A stretch of DNA of 8,759 bases from an uncultured bacterium (GCA_905215445.1 CAJMPZ010000070.1:1-8759), one strand, 5' to 3'. Shown: positions 1-5,754, counted from the stretch's first letter. Notes: generated by a model not told the origin, from the sequence alone. Made by a program: numbers and translations.

Positions 1-228
1 TGCGGCGGCGGCGACCCGATCGCGGCCTCCCGCGAGCAGTGGAACGACGGCTCCAACACCCTGTGCGTCGAGCCCGGCAAGATCTGCGTCTACGCCCGCA
101 ACACCGTCACCAACGACGTGCTGTACAAGGAGGGCCTGGACCTTCTCGTCGTGCCCTCCGCCGAGCTCTCCCGCGGCCGTGGCGGCCCGCGCTGCATGAG
201 CATGCCCTTCTGGCGCGAGGACCTCTAA
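1..228 (+). CDS. arcA: Arginine deiminase, C-terminal 75 residues (5' end outside window)
   Basis: The reading frame is open from base 1 and stops at TAA 226-228; the start lies upstream of the window. Arginine deiminase hydrolyses L-arginine to L-citrulline and ammonia in the cytoplasm, the first step of the arginine deiminase pathway. The visible part reads [17 protein letters not shown], then NTLCVEPG and [10 protein letters not shown], and ends in [18 protein letters not shown]. The G-rich stretch just before a cysteine near the C-terminus is the family's catalytic signature: the nucleophilic cysteine is codon 193-195, residue 65 of the visible part, 11 residues from the end. The match and the following arcB leave little doubt. 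Codon use is strongly biased, as expected for a highly expressed catabolic enzyme. Confidence 0.95.
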   Translation, partial: CGGGDPIAASREQWNDGSNTLCVEPGKICVYARNTVTNDVLYKEGLDLLVVPSAELSRGRGGPRCMSMPFWREDL

Positions 229-240
229 GTCTTTCCGTTT

Positions 241-288
241 CCGGTGCGGTCTCCCTACAACCGCACCGGTTTCGCCCGTCAAACGGGC
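241..288 (+). promoter_or_regulatory. Two tandem hairpins between arcA and arcB
   Basis: The first hairpin has a perfect 10-bp GC-rich stem (241-250 with 260-269, loop 251-259) followed by only TTTC. The second has a perfect 6-bp stem (274-279 with 283-288) and a 3-base loop. The short T run makes the first a weak or partial terminator at best. A likely role is partial attenuation, or protection of the 3' end of arcA mRNA after processing, which would make the levels of arcA and arcB differ. The pairing is seen directly; the role is inferred. Confidence 0.5.
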
Positions 289-318
289 ACCACTAGTATT
301 TGCGTAATTCATTTCTTC

Positions 319-325
319 GAAAGGA
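319..325 (+). promoter_or_regulatory. Ribosome binding site that fixes the arcB start
   Basis: GAAAGGA lies 8 bases before ATG 334. The same frame stays open upstream to 244, but that extension crosses the two intergenic hairpins and does not resemble the ornithine carbamoyltransferase N-terminus. The site therefore decides the start at 334. Confidence 0.85.
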
Positions 326-333
326 TTCGAACC

Positions 334-1329
334 ATGGGTGTTAACCTCTCCGGCCGTAGCTTCCTCAAGCTCCTCGACCTCACCACCGAGGAGATCGAGT
401 ACCTGCTCAAGCTCTCCAAGAACTTCAAGGACATGAAGCGCGCTGGCGTTCCGCACCGCTATCTCGAGGGCAAGAACATCGTCCTGCTCTTCCAGAAGAC
501 TTCCACCCGTACCCGCTGCGCCTTCGAGGTCGGCGGCATGGATTTGGGCATGGGCGTCACCTACCTCGATCCGGGTTCGTCGCAGATGGGCAAGAAGGAG
601 TCCATCGAGGACACCGCCCGCGTTCTCGGCCGCATGTATGACGGCATCGAGTTCCGTGGCTTTGCCCAGGACGACGTCGAGGAGCTCGCCGCTAAGTCCG
701 GCGTGCCCGTGTGGAACGGCCTGACCACTGAGTGGCACCCCACCCAGATGCTCGCCGACATCCTGACCGTCCAGGAGAACTTCAACTACGACATCAAGGG
801 CAAGACCCTCGTCTTCATGGGCGACTGCAAGAACAACGTCGCTCGCTCCCTCATGGTTGTCTGCTCCAAGCTCGGCATGAACTTCGTGGCCTGCGGCCCC
901 GAGGAGTGCATGCCCGCTGACGACGTCATCGAGGCCTGCAAGCCCATCGCCGAGGCCAACGGCTGCACCATCAAGCTGACCACCGACGTCAAGGACGGCG
1001 TCACCGGTGCCGACGTTCTCTACACCGACGTTTGGGTCTCCATGGGCGAGCCCGACGAGGTCTGGGCCGAGCGCATCGCTCAGCTCACCCCGTATCGCGT
1101 TACCTCCGAGGTCATGGCTATGGCCAACCCGGGTGCCATCTTCCTGCACTGCCTGCCCAGCTTCCACGACACCAACACCACGATTGGCGCCGAGAAGTGC
1201 GAGCAGTTCGGCATCACCGAGCAGGAGGTCACCGACGAGGTCTTCGAGAGCCCCGCTTCCAAGGTCTTCGACGAGGCCGAGAACCGCATGCACACCATCA
1301 AGGCTGTCATGTACGCTACGCTCAAGTAA
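334..1329 (+). CDS. arcB: Catabolic ornithine carbamoyltransferase (331 aa)
   Basis: The enzyme interconverts citrulline plus phosphate with ornithine plus carbamoyl phosphate. Next to arcA it is expected to run in the catabolic direction. From ATG 334 it has 331 residues, the usual family length. Motifs in order are the carbamoyl-phosphate site STRTR (57-61, followed by CAFE), HPTQ (135-138) closing the N-terminal domain, FMGD (161-164) opening the ornithine domain, the SMGE loop (236-239) and HCLP (272-275) with the catalytic cysteine 273. No key residue is missing. It begins 105 bases after arcA and is followed by a terminator-like hairpin and then arcD. An anabolic argF would look similar in sequence; the arc neighbours favour arcB. 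Confidence 0.95.
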   Translation: MGVNLSGRSFLKLLDLTTEEIEYLLKLSKNFKDMKRAGVPHRYLEGKNIVLLFQKTSTRTRCAFEVGGMDLGMGVTYLDPGSSQMGKKESIEDTARVLGRMYDGIEFRGFAQDDVEELAAKSGVPVWNGLTTEWHPTQMLADILTVQENFNYDIKGKTLVFMGDCKNNVARSLMVVCSKLGMNFVACGPEECMPADDVIEACKPIAEANGCTIKLTTDVKDGVTGADVLYTDVWVSMGEPDEVWAERIAQLTPYRVTSEVMAMANPGAIFLHCLPSFHDTNTTIGAEKCEQFGITEQEVTDEVFESPASKVFDEAENRMHTIKAVMYATLK

Positions 1330-1345
1330 GAGCATCTAGCATCTC

Positions 1346-1381
1346 GCTCGGGGTGCATTGCTGCGCACCCCGAGCACTTTT
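1346..1381 (+). terminator. Intrinsic terminator or attenuator after arcB
   Basis: A perfect 11-bp stem (1346-1356 with 1365-1375, loop 1357-1364) is followed by AC and a four-base T run at 1378-1381. The stem is strong and the T run short, so partial readthrough into arcD is plausible. No convincing separate promoter for arcD was found in the 100 bases that follow. Confidence 0.7.
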
Positions 1382-1393
1382 GTCTGGTAAAAA

Positions 1394-1442
1394 TCTCGCA
1401 CCGAACGACATGCACGGCACGGAAGAGCCGCTTCGGGCGAGA
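1394..1442 (+). promoter_or_regulatory. Stem-loop in the arcD leader
   Basis: Bases 1394-1405 pair with 1432-1442 to give 11 bp with a single bulged A at 1400. A smaller 4-bp hairpin (1415-1418 with 1427-1430) sits inside. The structure ends 17 bases before the arcD Shine-Dalgarno. It could stabilise a processed arcD transcript or influence its translation. The pairing is visible; the function is inferred. Confidence 0.4.
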
Positions 1443-1459
1443 TCAGTAAATGATTTATG

Positions 1460-1467
1460 AAGGGGGG
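1460..1467 (+). promoter_or_regulatory. Ribosome binding site that fixes the arcD start
   Basis: AAGGGGGG ends 9 bases before ATG 1477. In-frame ATGs at 1450 and 1468 lie before or directly against this site, so neither can use it. The start at 1477 gives MTETAKKKRG, a normal short cytoplasmic N-terminus. Confidence 0.8.
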
Positions 1468-1476
1468 ATGAGAACT

Positions 1477-2955
1477 ATGACTGAGACCGCTAAGAAAAAG
1501 CGCGGTATGCCTTCATCGTTCACCATTCTTCTTGCTCTGCTGGCAATCGTCGCGGTTGTTACCGTTATCGTCTCCGGTACGTCCGGTGGCGCGGTTACCG
1601 CTGCCCGCTTGAGCGATTTCTGCACCGCCCCGGTCAAGGGCTTCGCTGACGCTCTGCCCGTCTGCCTCTTCGTTATGATCCTCGGCGGCTTCCTCGGCAT
1701 GATGACCGAGACCGGCGCCCTGGACAACGGCATTGCCGTTCTGGTGCAGAAGCTTAAGGGCAATGAGATCATGCTCATTCCCGTGCTGATGCTCATCTTC
1801 TCCCTCGGTGGTACCACCTATGGTATGTGCGAGGAGACCGTTCCCTTCTACGCCCTGCTCGCCGCTACCATGATGGCTGCTGGCTTCGACCCCATGGTCG
1901 GCGCTGCAACCGTCCTGCTCGGCGCTGGCTGCGGCTGCCTCGGCTCCACGGTTAACCCGTTTGCCGTCGGCGCTGCCGTCGACGCTCTGACCGGCGTTGG
2001 CATTGAGGTCAACCAGTCCATCATCATCGGCCTCGGTGCCGTCCTGTGGATTGTTACCACCGCCATGTCCATCTTCTTCGTCATGAGCTATGCCAAGAAG
2101 GTCAAGGCTGACAAGGGTTCCACCATCCTTTCGATGCAGGAGCTCAAGGACGCCGAAGAGGCTCACGGCAAGGCTGCTTCCGAGGTTCACAAGGAGGTCA
2201 AGCTCACCGGTCGTCAGAAGGGTGTTCTGATCGCCTTTGCCTTCACCTTCGTCGTCATGATCGTCGGCTTCATCCCGCTGGCCGACCTTAACGAGGGCGT
2301 CGCCAACTTCTTCGATGCTGGCGCTGTCTATGACGCCGACGGTAACGCCATCGTTCAGGGCTGGTCTGCCCTGATCACCGGCCTGCCCATTGGTCAGTGG
2401 TACTTCGACGAGGCTTCCACCTGGTTCTTCCTCATGGCTGTCCTGATCGGTATTATCGGCGGCCTGTCCGAGAAGCAGATCGTCAACACCTTCATCACCG
2501 GCGCTGCCGACATGATGTCCGTTGTCCTCGTCATCGCCCTCGCCCGTGGTATCTCCGTCCTCATGGCTAGCACCGGCCTCGACGTCTACGTCCTCGACGC
2601 TGCCGCCAATGCTCTGGCTGGCCTGTCCGGCGTGATCTTCGCTCCCATGAGCTTCCTGGTCTACTTCGGCCTGTCCTTCCTGATCCCCTCGACCTCCGGT
2701 ATGGCTACTGTCTCCATGCCCATCATGGGACCGCTGGCTGTTAAGCTCGGCTTCTCGCCCGAGGTCATGGTTATGATCTTCTCCGCCGCCATCGGCGTCG
2801 TGAACCTGTTCACCCCGACCTCTGGCGCCATCATGGGCGGTCTTGCCCTGGCCAAGATCGAGTGGACGACCTGGCTCAAGTTTGCCCTTAAGCTCATCGT
2901 CGCGCTCTCCGTCGTCTGCGCCGTCATCCTGACCGTCGCCTGCGTGATGCTCTAA
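1477..2955 (+). CDS. arcD: YfcC-family carrier, probable arginine:ornithine antiporter (492 aa)
   Basis: This is a polytopic inner-membrane protein with a positively charged N-terminus (TAKKKRG), roughly a dozen hydrophobic segments, and a charged cytoplasmic loop at about residues 205-248 that splits it into two halves. Family signatures are GGTTYGMCEETVPFY (111-125), GSTVNPFA (156-163), FLIPSTSGMATVSMPIM (401-417) and NLFTPTSGAIMGG (443-455). These identify the YfcC/DcuC-like C4-dicarboxylate carrier superfamily. Members of this family next to arcA and arcB act as arginine/ornithine exchangers in streptococci. It is unrelated to the APC-type ArcD of Pseudomonas. The locus, not the sequence alone, sets the likely substrate; another amino acid, peptide or dicarboxylate cannot be excluded. 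Codon bias matches arcB. Confidence 0.85.
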   Translation: MTETAKKKRGMPSSFTILLALLAIVAVVTVIVSGTSGGAVTAARLSDFCTAPVKGFADALPVCLFVMILGGFLGMMTETGALDNGIAVLVQKLKGNEIMLIPVLMLIFSLGGTTYGMCEETVPFYALLAATMMAAGFDPMVGAATVLLGAGCGCLGSTVNPFAVGAAVDALTGVGIEVNQSIIIGLGAVLWIVTTAMSIFFVMSYAKKVKADKGSTILSMQELKDAEEAHGKAASEVHKEVKLTGRQKGVLIAFAFTFVVMIVGFIPLADLNEGVANFFDAGAVYDADGNAIVQGWSALITGLPIGQWYFDEASTWFFLMAVLIGIIGGLSEKQIVNTFITGAADMMSVVLVIALARGISVLMASTGLDVYVLDAAANALAGLSGVIFAPMSFLVYFGLSFLIPSTSGMATVSMPIMGPLAVKLGFSPEVMVMIFSAAIGVVNLFTPTSGAIMGGLALAKIEWTTWLKFALKLIVALSVVCAVILTVACVML

Positions 2956-3056
2956 GTACCCAACGGGTACCCCACGGAAACCTTGACGATCCTGTAGAGG
3001 TTCATCTGGTCATCGTCTGTCCGGTGGGGTCAACCCACCGGTAGACTCCTACCTTT
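2956..3056 (+). other. Folded stretch between arcD and its terminator (3' UTR or small RNA candidate)
   Basis: Several pairings lie within about 100 bases. They are a 6-bp hairpin directly after the arcD stop (2956-2961 with 2965-2970), GACGAT 2985-2990 with ATCGTC 3012-3017, a perfect 8-bp hairpin (3021-3028 with 3034-3041), and GGTAG 3040-3044 with CTACC 3049-3053. Bases 3021-3030 can instead pair with 2969-2977, so two folds compete. No ORF with a ribosome binding site is present. It matches no riboswitch consensus that I can recall. It may be only a structured 3' end of the arc message. Confidence 0.35.
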
Positions 3057-3057
3057 A

Positions 3058-3094
3058 GCCCCCTCCCGTTCCGTGCGCGGGAGGGGGCGCTCTT
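3058..3094 (+). terminator. Strong GC-rich terminator closing the arc unit
   Basis: A perfect 11-bp stem of almost pure G:C (3058-3068 with 3078-3088, loop 3069-3077) is followed by GCTCTTGTG, which is T-rich but interrupted. It is the last strong structure tied to the arc genes. The weak T run lowers certainty that it works without a factor. Confidence 0.65.
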
Positions 3095-3096
3095 GT

Positions 3097-3124
3097 GTTC
3101 CGGCGTTTTACCAAACGCCGGAAC
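3097..3124. repeat. Perfect 12-bp inverted repeat with a 4-base loop
   Basis: GTTCCGGCGTTT (3097-3108) is mirrored exactly by AAACGCCGGAAC (3113-3124) around the loop TACC. Neither strand has a T run after it, so it is not a standard terminator. It may be a palindromic repeat element or a second hairpin supporting the terminator just upstream. Confidence 0.65.
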
Positions 3125-3137
3125 CACTCGACGCTGC

Positions 3138-3235
3138 AAGCCCGCCAGAGCGGCAATCTGACGTTCAATCGTCGGGCATGGCCAAAAGGCCTATGCCCTC
3201 CTCTTTCACGTCACCTTGCTCGCTCTGGCGGGCTT
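3138..3235. repeat. 98-base nested palindrome, MITE- or REPIN-like
   Basis: The ends form a perfect 15-bp inverted repeat (3138-3152 with 3221-3235). Inward, the arms keep pairing: 3153-3156 with 3216-3219, and 3159-3164 with 3208-3213. After a symmetric 9 x 9 internal loop come 3174-3179 with 3193-3198 and 3180-3183 with 3188-3191, closing on the loop AAAA with one bulged T. The whole stretch folds into one long imperfect hairpin. It lies in a gap without genes, far from either neighbouring ORF. A small non-autonomous mobile or REP-type element is the best guess; a structured RNA is the alternative. Confidence 0.55.
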
Positions 3236-3314
3236 TCGCTGACTTATGCTCAACCTGCGGCGCTGCCATTGTTGGCGCAGGGGGCGGCTTGCTCGCCCTG
3301 GCGCCTGTTCGCTG
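3215..3314. repeat. Degraded 27-bp direct repeat, copies 73 bases apart
   Basis: Bases 3215-3241, which cover the right arm of the long palindrome, recur at 3288-3314 with 22 of 27 positions identical. Between them is a weak dyad (3254-3259 with 3276-3281). This suggests that part of the palindromic element was duplicated and has since decayed. Confidence 0.4.
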
Positions 3315-3343
3315 TCCGTTCTCTGCCCGCGACGTTTCTGCTG

Positions 3344-3376
3344 TTGGTGCAAAGGGGTCAGGTTAATTTGCGCCAA
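3344..3376. repeat. 10-bp inverted repeat
   Basis: TTGGTGCAAA (3344-3353) pairs with TTTGCGCCAA (3367-3376) across a 13-base loop, with one G:U pair. It lies seven bases before the much longer hairpin at 3383-3451. Confidence 0.5.
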
Positions 3377-3382
3377 AAGGGG

Positions 3383-3451
3383 AAGTTGCGGTGGAATAGT
3401 TCCCGTTTGGCCGTCTTGAGGGGTTAAACAGGAGCTATTTCACCGCAACTT
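3383..3451. repeat. 69-base near-complete hairpin
   Basis: Bases 3383-3403 pair with 3431-3451 over 21 positions, 19 Watson-Crick and two G:U. After one C-A mismatch the stem goes on (3405-3412 with 3422-3429, including two further G:U pairs) to a 9-base loop. No T run follows. It lies about 60 bases before the promoter of the next gene. The arms differ only by G:U-tolerant changes, which points to a function or origin as folded RNA. Confidence 0.55.
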
Positions 3452-3490
3452 ATCGATGGCGTGTTTGGTTGGTGCCTGTTGATGGTCTGG

Positions 3491-3519
3491 TTATCGGGGA
3501 GGGCGGGCTCCGTTATAAT
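3491..3519 (+). promoter_or_regulatory. Promoter of the UPF0371/DUF1846 gene
   Basis: A perfect -10 box TATAAT lies at 3514-3519. With a 17-base spacer the -35 position is TTATCG (3491-3496), a poor match to TTGACA, so the promoter may need an activator. The predicted transcript starts near 3526, leaving about 35 bases of leader. Confidence 0.65.
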
Positions 3520-3560
3520 CGCGTAGGAACTTAATTTACGAAACGGGACGGGAGCCATAC

Positions 3561-5042
3561 ATGCGCCAGGGTTTCGACAACGCGAAGTATATCGAGCTGC
3601 AGGCCGCTCATATTAAGGAGCGCATCTCGCAGTTTGGCGGCAAGCTGTATTTGGAGTTTGGCGGCAAGCTGTTTGACGACTATCACGCGAGTCGCGTGCT
3701 GCCGGGTTTTGAGCCTGACAGCAAGTTTCGCATGCTCAAGAGCATTGCCGACGACGTCGAGGTCATCATTGCTATTAACGCGAACCACATCGAGAAGAAC
3801 AAGGCTCGCGGTGACCTGGGCATTACCTATGACGAGGACGTTTTGCGCCTGGTCGACTTGTTCCGCGGCAACGGTTTCGCTGTCGCGGCGGTGGTCATCA
3901 CCCAGTACGCCGGCCAGCCCGCCGCCGATGTGTTCCGCAATCGCCTGAACGCGCTCGGCATTCCCGCCAAGCTGCACTATCCCATCGAGGGCTATCCGCA
4001 CGACGTCGACCTGATCGTGTCCGACGACGGCTATGGCAAGAACGAGTTTGTCGAGACCACCCGACCGCTCGTCGTGGTCACTGCCCCCGGTCCTGGCTCG
4101 GGCAAGCTCGCCACTTGCCTCTCGCAGCTGTATCACGAGCATAAGCACGGTACCGCCGCCGGCTATGCCAAGTTTGAGACCTTCCCGGTCTGGAATCTTC
4201 CTCTGACGCATCCGGTCAATATTGCCTATGAGGCCGCCACGGCAGACCTCGATGACGCCAATATCATCGATTCGTTCCACCTTGAGGCCTACAACAAGAC
4301 CACGGTCAACTACAACCGCGACGTCGAGGCCTTCCCGGTGGTCCGTGCCCTGATGGAAAAGATCCTGGGCAAGAGCCCCTACCAGAGCCCTACGGACATG
4401 GGCGTCAATATGGTCGGCTTTGCCATCACCGATGACGATGCCTGCCGCGACGCTTCTAAGATGGAGATCGTCCGCCGCTACTTTACCGCGGTCGAAAATG
4501 TGCGCCGTACCGGCGTGGGCGATGAGCAAGTCGACCGTCTCAAGATCATTATGAAGAAAGCCGGCATCGATAAGAACTACTCACCGGCGCGCTCGGCGGC
4601 CCTCACCAGGGAGCAGCTGACGGGTGGTCCCGTGGGTGCCATGGTCATGCCCGATGGCTCCGTGGTGACCGGTAAGACCTCCACGCGCCTGGGCGCCGCA
4701 AGTTCGCTCATTATGAACGCCCTCAAGCATGTCTCGGGCGTTGACCTTGAGCTCGAGGTCATTAGCGATGAGGCGATCGAGCCCATCAGCAAGCTCAAGA
4801 CGCATTTCCTGGGCAGCAAAAACCCGCGCCTCCACACCGACGAGACGCTTATGGCGCTGTCGATCACCTCGGCCACGAGTGAGACGGCCGCTCGCGTCCT
4901 TTCGGGCCTGGAACAGCTGCGCGGTTGCGATGCCTTCTTTAGCGTGATTATCTCGCCGACGGACGAGACGGTGCTGCGCAAACTGGGTATCAACGTGTGC
5001 TGCGAGCCCAAGTTTGAGCGCCGCGGTTTCTTCCATCGCTAA
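3561..5042 (+). CDS. UPF0371/DUF1846 family protein (493 aa), function unknown
   Basis: ATG 3561 is preceded by GGGAG at 3550-3554, 6 bases upstream. The 493-residue length is typical of this conserved bacterial family. Recognisable blocks are LEFGGKLFDDYHASRVLPGF (31-50), DDGYGKNEFVETTRP (155-169), the glycine-rich APGPGSGKLAT (175-185), SPTDMGVNM (276-284) and the C-terminal CCEPKFERRGFFHR (480-493). The glycine-rich loop resembles a phosphate-binding loop but is one residue short of a Walker A motif and has Leu after Lys, so ATPase activity should not be assumed. There is no signal peptide or membrane segment, so it is probably cytoplasmic. It is a single-gene unit with its own promoter and terminator. 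The family assignment is from memory of its conserved blocks; no role is known to me. Confidence 0.88.
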   Translation: MRQGFDNAKYIELQAAHIKERISQFGGKLYLEFGGKLFDDYHASRVLPGFEPDSKFRMLKSIADDVEVIIAINANHIEKNKARGDLGITYDEDVLRLVDLFRGNGFAVAAVVITQYAGQPAADVFRNRLNALGIPAKLHYPIEGYPHDVDLIVSDDGYGKNEFVETTRPLVVVTAPGPGSGKLATCLSQLYHEHKHGTAAGYAKFETFPVWNLPLTHPVNIAYEAATADLDDANIIDSFHLEAYNKTTVNYNRDVEAFPVVRALMEKILGKSPYQSPTDMGVNMVGFAITDDDACRDASKMEIVRRYFTAVENVRRTGVGDEQVDRLKIIMKKAGIDKNYSPARSAALTREQLTGGPVGAMVMPDGSVVTGKTSTRLGAASSLIMNALKHVSGVDLELEVISDEAIEPISKLKTHFLGSKNPRLHTDETLMALSITSATSETAARVLSGLEQLRGCDAFFSVIISPTDETVLRKLGINVCCEPKFERRGFFHR

Positions 5043-5076
5043 GTTTGAAGCACCGCGGCAATTGCATTGCATTTTG

Positions 5077-5109
5077 GCCGTATCGGGTTAGCGCCCGGTA
5101 CGGCTTTTT
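5077..5109 (+). terminator. Intrinsic terminator after the UPF0371 gene
   Basis: An 11-bp stem (5077-5087 with 5094-5104, one G:U pair, 6-base loop) runs straight into TTTTT at 5105-5109. This is a textbook Rho-independent terminator 34 bases after the stop. Confidence 0.9.
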
Positions 5110-5170
5110 GATCAATAAAGCGCCTATTTCGGCGAAAAATAGCCGTTTACCTGCCTAGAAACAATTTGAG

Positions 5171-5186
5171 CGGTATACAATAACCG
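5171..5186 (+). promoter_or_regulatory. Probable -10 region of the winged-helix gene
   Basis: TACAAT at 5176-5181 is a good -10 box, within TATACAAT. No recognisable -35 lies 16-18 bases upstream. The box sits inside a short dyad, CGGT (5171-5174) and ACCG (5183-5186), which could be an operator; the arms are only 4 bp. The predicted leader is about 110 bases. Confidence 0.45.
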
Positions 5187-5195
5187 TAACTGTTT

Positions 5196-5265
5196 CATCC
5201 TTAGCGGGATGCCGCATGATGGATATTACCTGCCATCGTGAGGTGTGTCGGTCGCGCACGGCGCG
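5196..5265 (+). promoter_or_regulatory. Hairpin-rich leader of the winged-helix gene
   Basis: Three hairpins lie in a row. They are 5196-5200 with 5207-5211 (5 bp), 5215-5222 with 5233-5240 (8 bp, one G:U, 10-base loop), and 5253-5257 with 5261-5265 (5 bp). None has a T run, so they are not terminators. They could affect mRNA stability or translation of the regulator. Confidence 0.35.
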
Positions 5266-5286
5266 TTAGATGCTCGTGCTCGGTTT

Positions 5287-5293
5287 GAGGGGG
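5287..5293 (+). promoter_or_regulatory. Ribosome binding site that fixes the winged-helix start
   Basis: GAGGGGG is 5 bases before ATG 5299. The frame is open upstream to a GTG at 5245, but the only purine-rich stretch there (GAGG 5240-5243) sits almost against that GTG. The start at 5299 is preferred. Confidence 0.75.
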
Positions 5294-5298
5294 CTGCT

Positions 5299-5637
5299 AT
5301 GGCGGGCAAGGGTCGTGCGAGTGTCAACGATATGAAGCGTGTCGAGGTGCTGGTGTTGATGGAGATCGACCAGCAAACTGAAGACAATGGCGGGCCGTAT
5401 GGTTTCTCGCGCAAAACGCTTGCCGAGCGCGTGGGGGTTTCGCCGTATCGTGCCCGCGCCGCAATCGATCGCTTGGATTCCGAAGGCATGATTGATGTCG
5501 TCTCGCGTTATAGCGACGACGGCGGTCAGCTTGCAAATGGCATTTGCCTCACCGAACGTGGCGAATGGTATCTTGAGGGCGTCCGTACCGGCATGCTCGT
5601 TCAAGAAATGCTTGAGGACGCGGTTGCTGATCGATAG
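5299..5637 (+). CDS. Small winged-helix DNA-binding protein (112 aa), probable transcription regulator
   Basis: The protein is almost entirely one DNA-binding domain. A first helix (MKRVEVLVLMEIDQQT, 12-27) is followed by a helix-turn-helix (FSRKTLAERVGVSPYRARAAIDRLDSEGMI, 36-65), a beta wing (VVSRYSDDGGQLANGICLTERG, 67-88) and a C-terminal helix (90-109) that could dimerise. This layout is MarR/GntR-like, but no family signature settles the subgroup, and there is no ligand domain. The target is unknown. It stands alone between its own promoter and terminator, just upstream of pyrG; a link to pyrimidine control is possible but unsupported. The dyad over its own -10 box would suit autoregulation. 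Confidence 0.8.
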   Translation: MAGKGRASVNDMKRVEVLVLMEIDQQTEDNGGPYGFSRKTLAERVGVSPYRARAAIDRLDSEGMIDVVSRYSDDGGQLANGICLTERGEWYLEGVRTGMLVQEMLEDAVADR

Positions 5638-5661
5638 CAGTATGTAACCCTTGCCATAGCG

Positions 5662-5694
5662 ACGCCGCCTGGGAAACCGGGCGGCGTTTTGTTT
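5662..5694 (+). terminator. Intrinsic terminator after the winged-helix gene
   Basis: An 11-bp stem (5662-5672 with 5677-5687, one G:U) closes on a GAAA tetraloop and is followed by TTTTGTTT ending at 5694. This is a strong Rho-independent terminator 24 bases after the stop. It separates the regulator from pyrG. Confidence 0.9.
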
Positions 5695-5754
5695 CAAGAT
5701 TGAGAAATGCAATCGCACGCGAGAAAAATTGCGAACGGTCCGCGGCACGAGTAT

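Noticed and set aside
294..299. TAGTAT as a -10 box for a separate arcB promoter
   Set aside because: No -35 match is found at 16-18 bases upstream, and the gap is explained by hairpins within an operon.
3073..3427. Two overlapping plus-strand open frames in the arcD-UPF0371 gap
   Set aside because: They cross the terminator and palindromes, have no Shine-Dalgarno sequence, and their translations are rich in Arg, Ser and Pro without domain character. Dyad symmetry explains the stretch better than coding.
3735..4115. Walker A ATP-binding motif in the UPF0371 protein
   Set aside because: APGPGSGKLAT is one residue short of GxxxxGK[ST] and has Leu after Lys; I call it phosphate-loop-like only.
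3531..4529. Long minus-strand open frame opposite the UPF0371 gene
   Set aside because: It lies fully opposite a well-supported gene, has no family resemblance, and is the expected mirror of strong GC3 codon bias. The same applies to long minus-strand frames opposite arcD, pyrG and xerD.
5245..5298. GTG start giving the winged-helix protein 18 extra N-terminal residues
   Set aside because: The purine-rich bases before it are too close to act as a ribosome binding site, while GAGGGGG is correctly spaced before ATG 5299.
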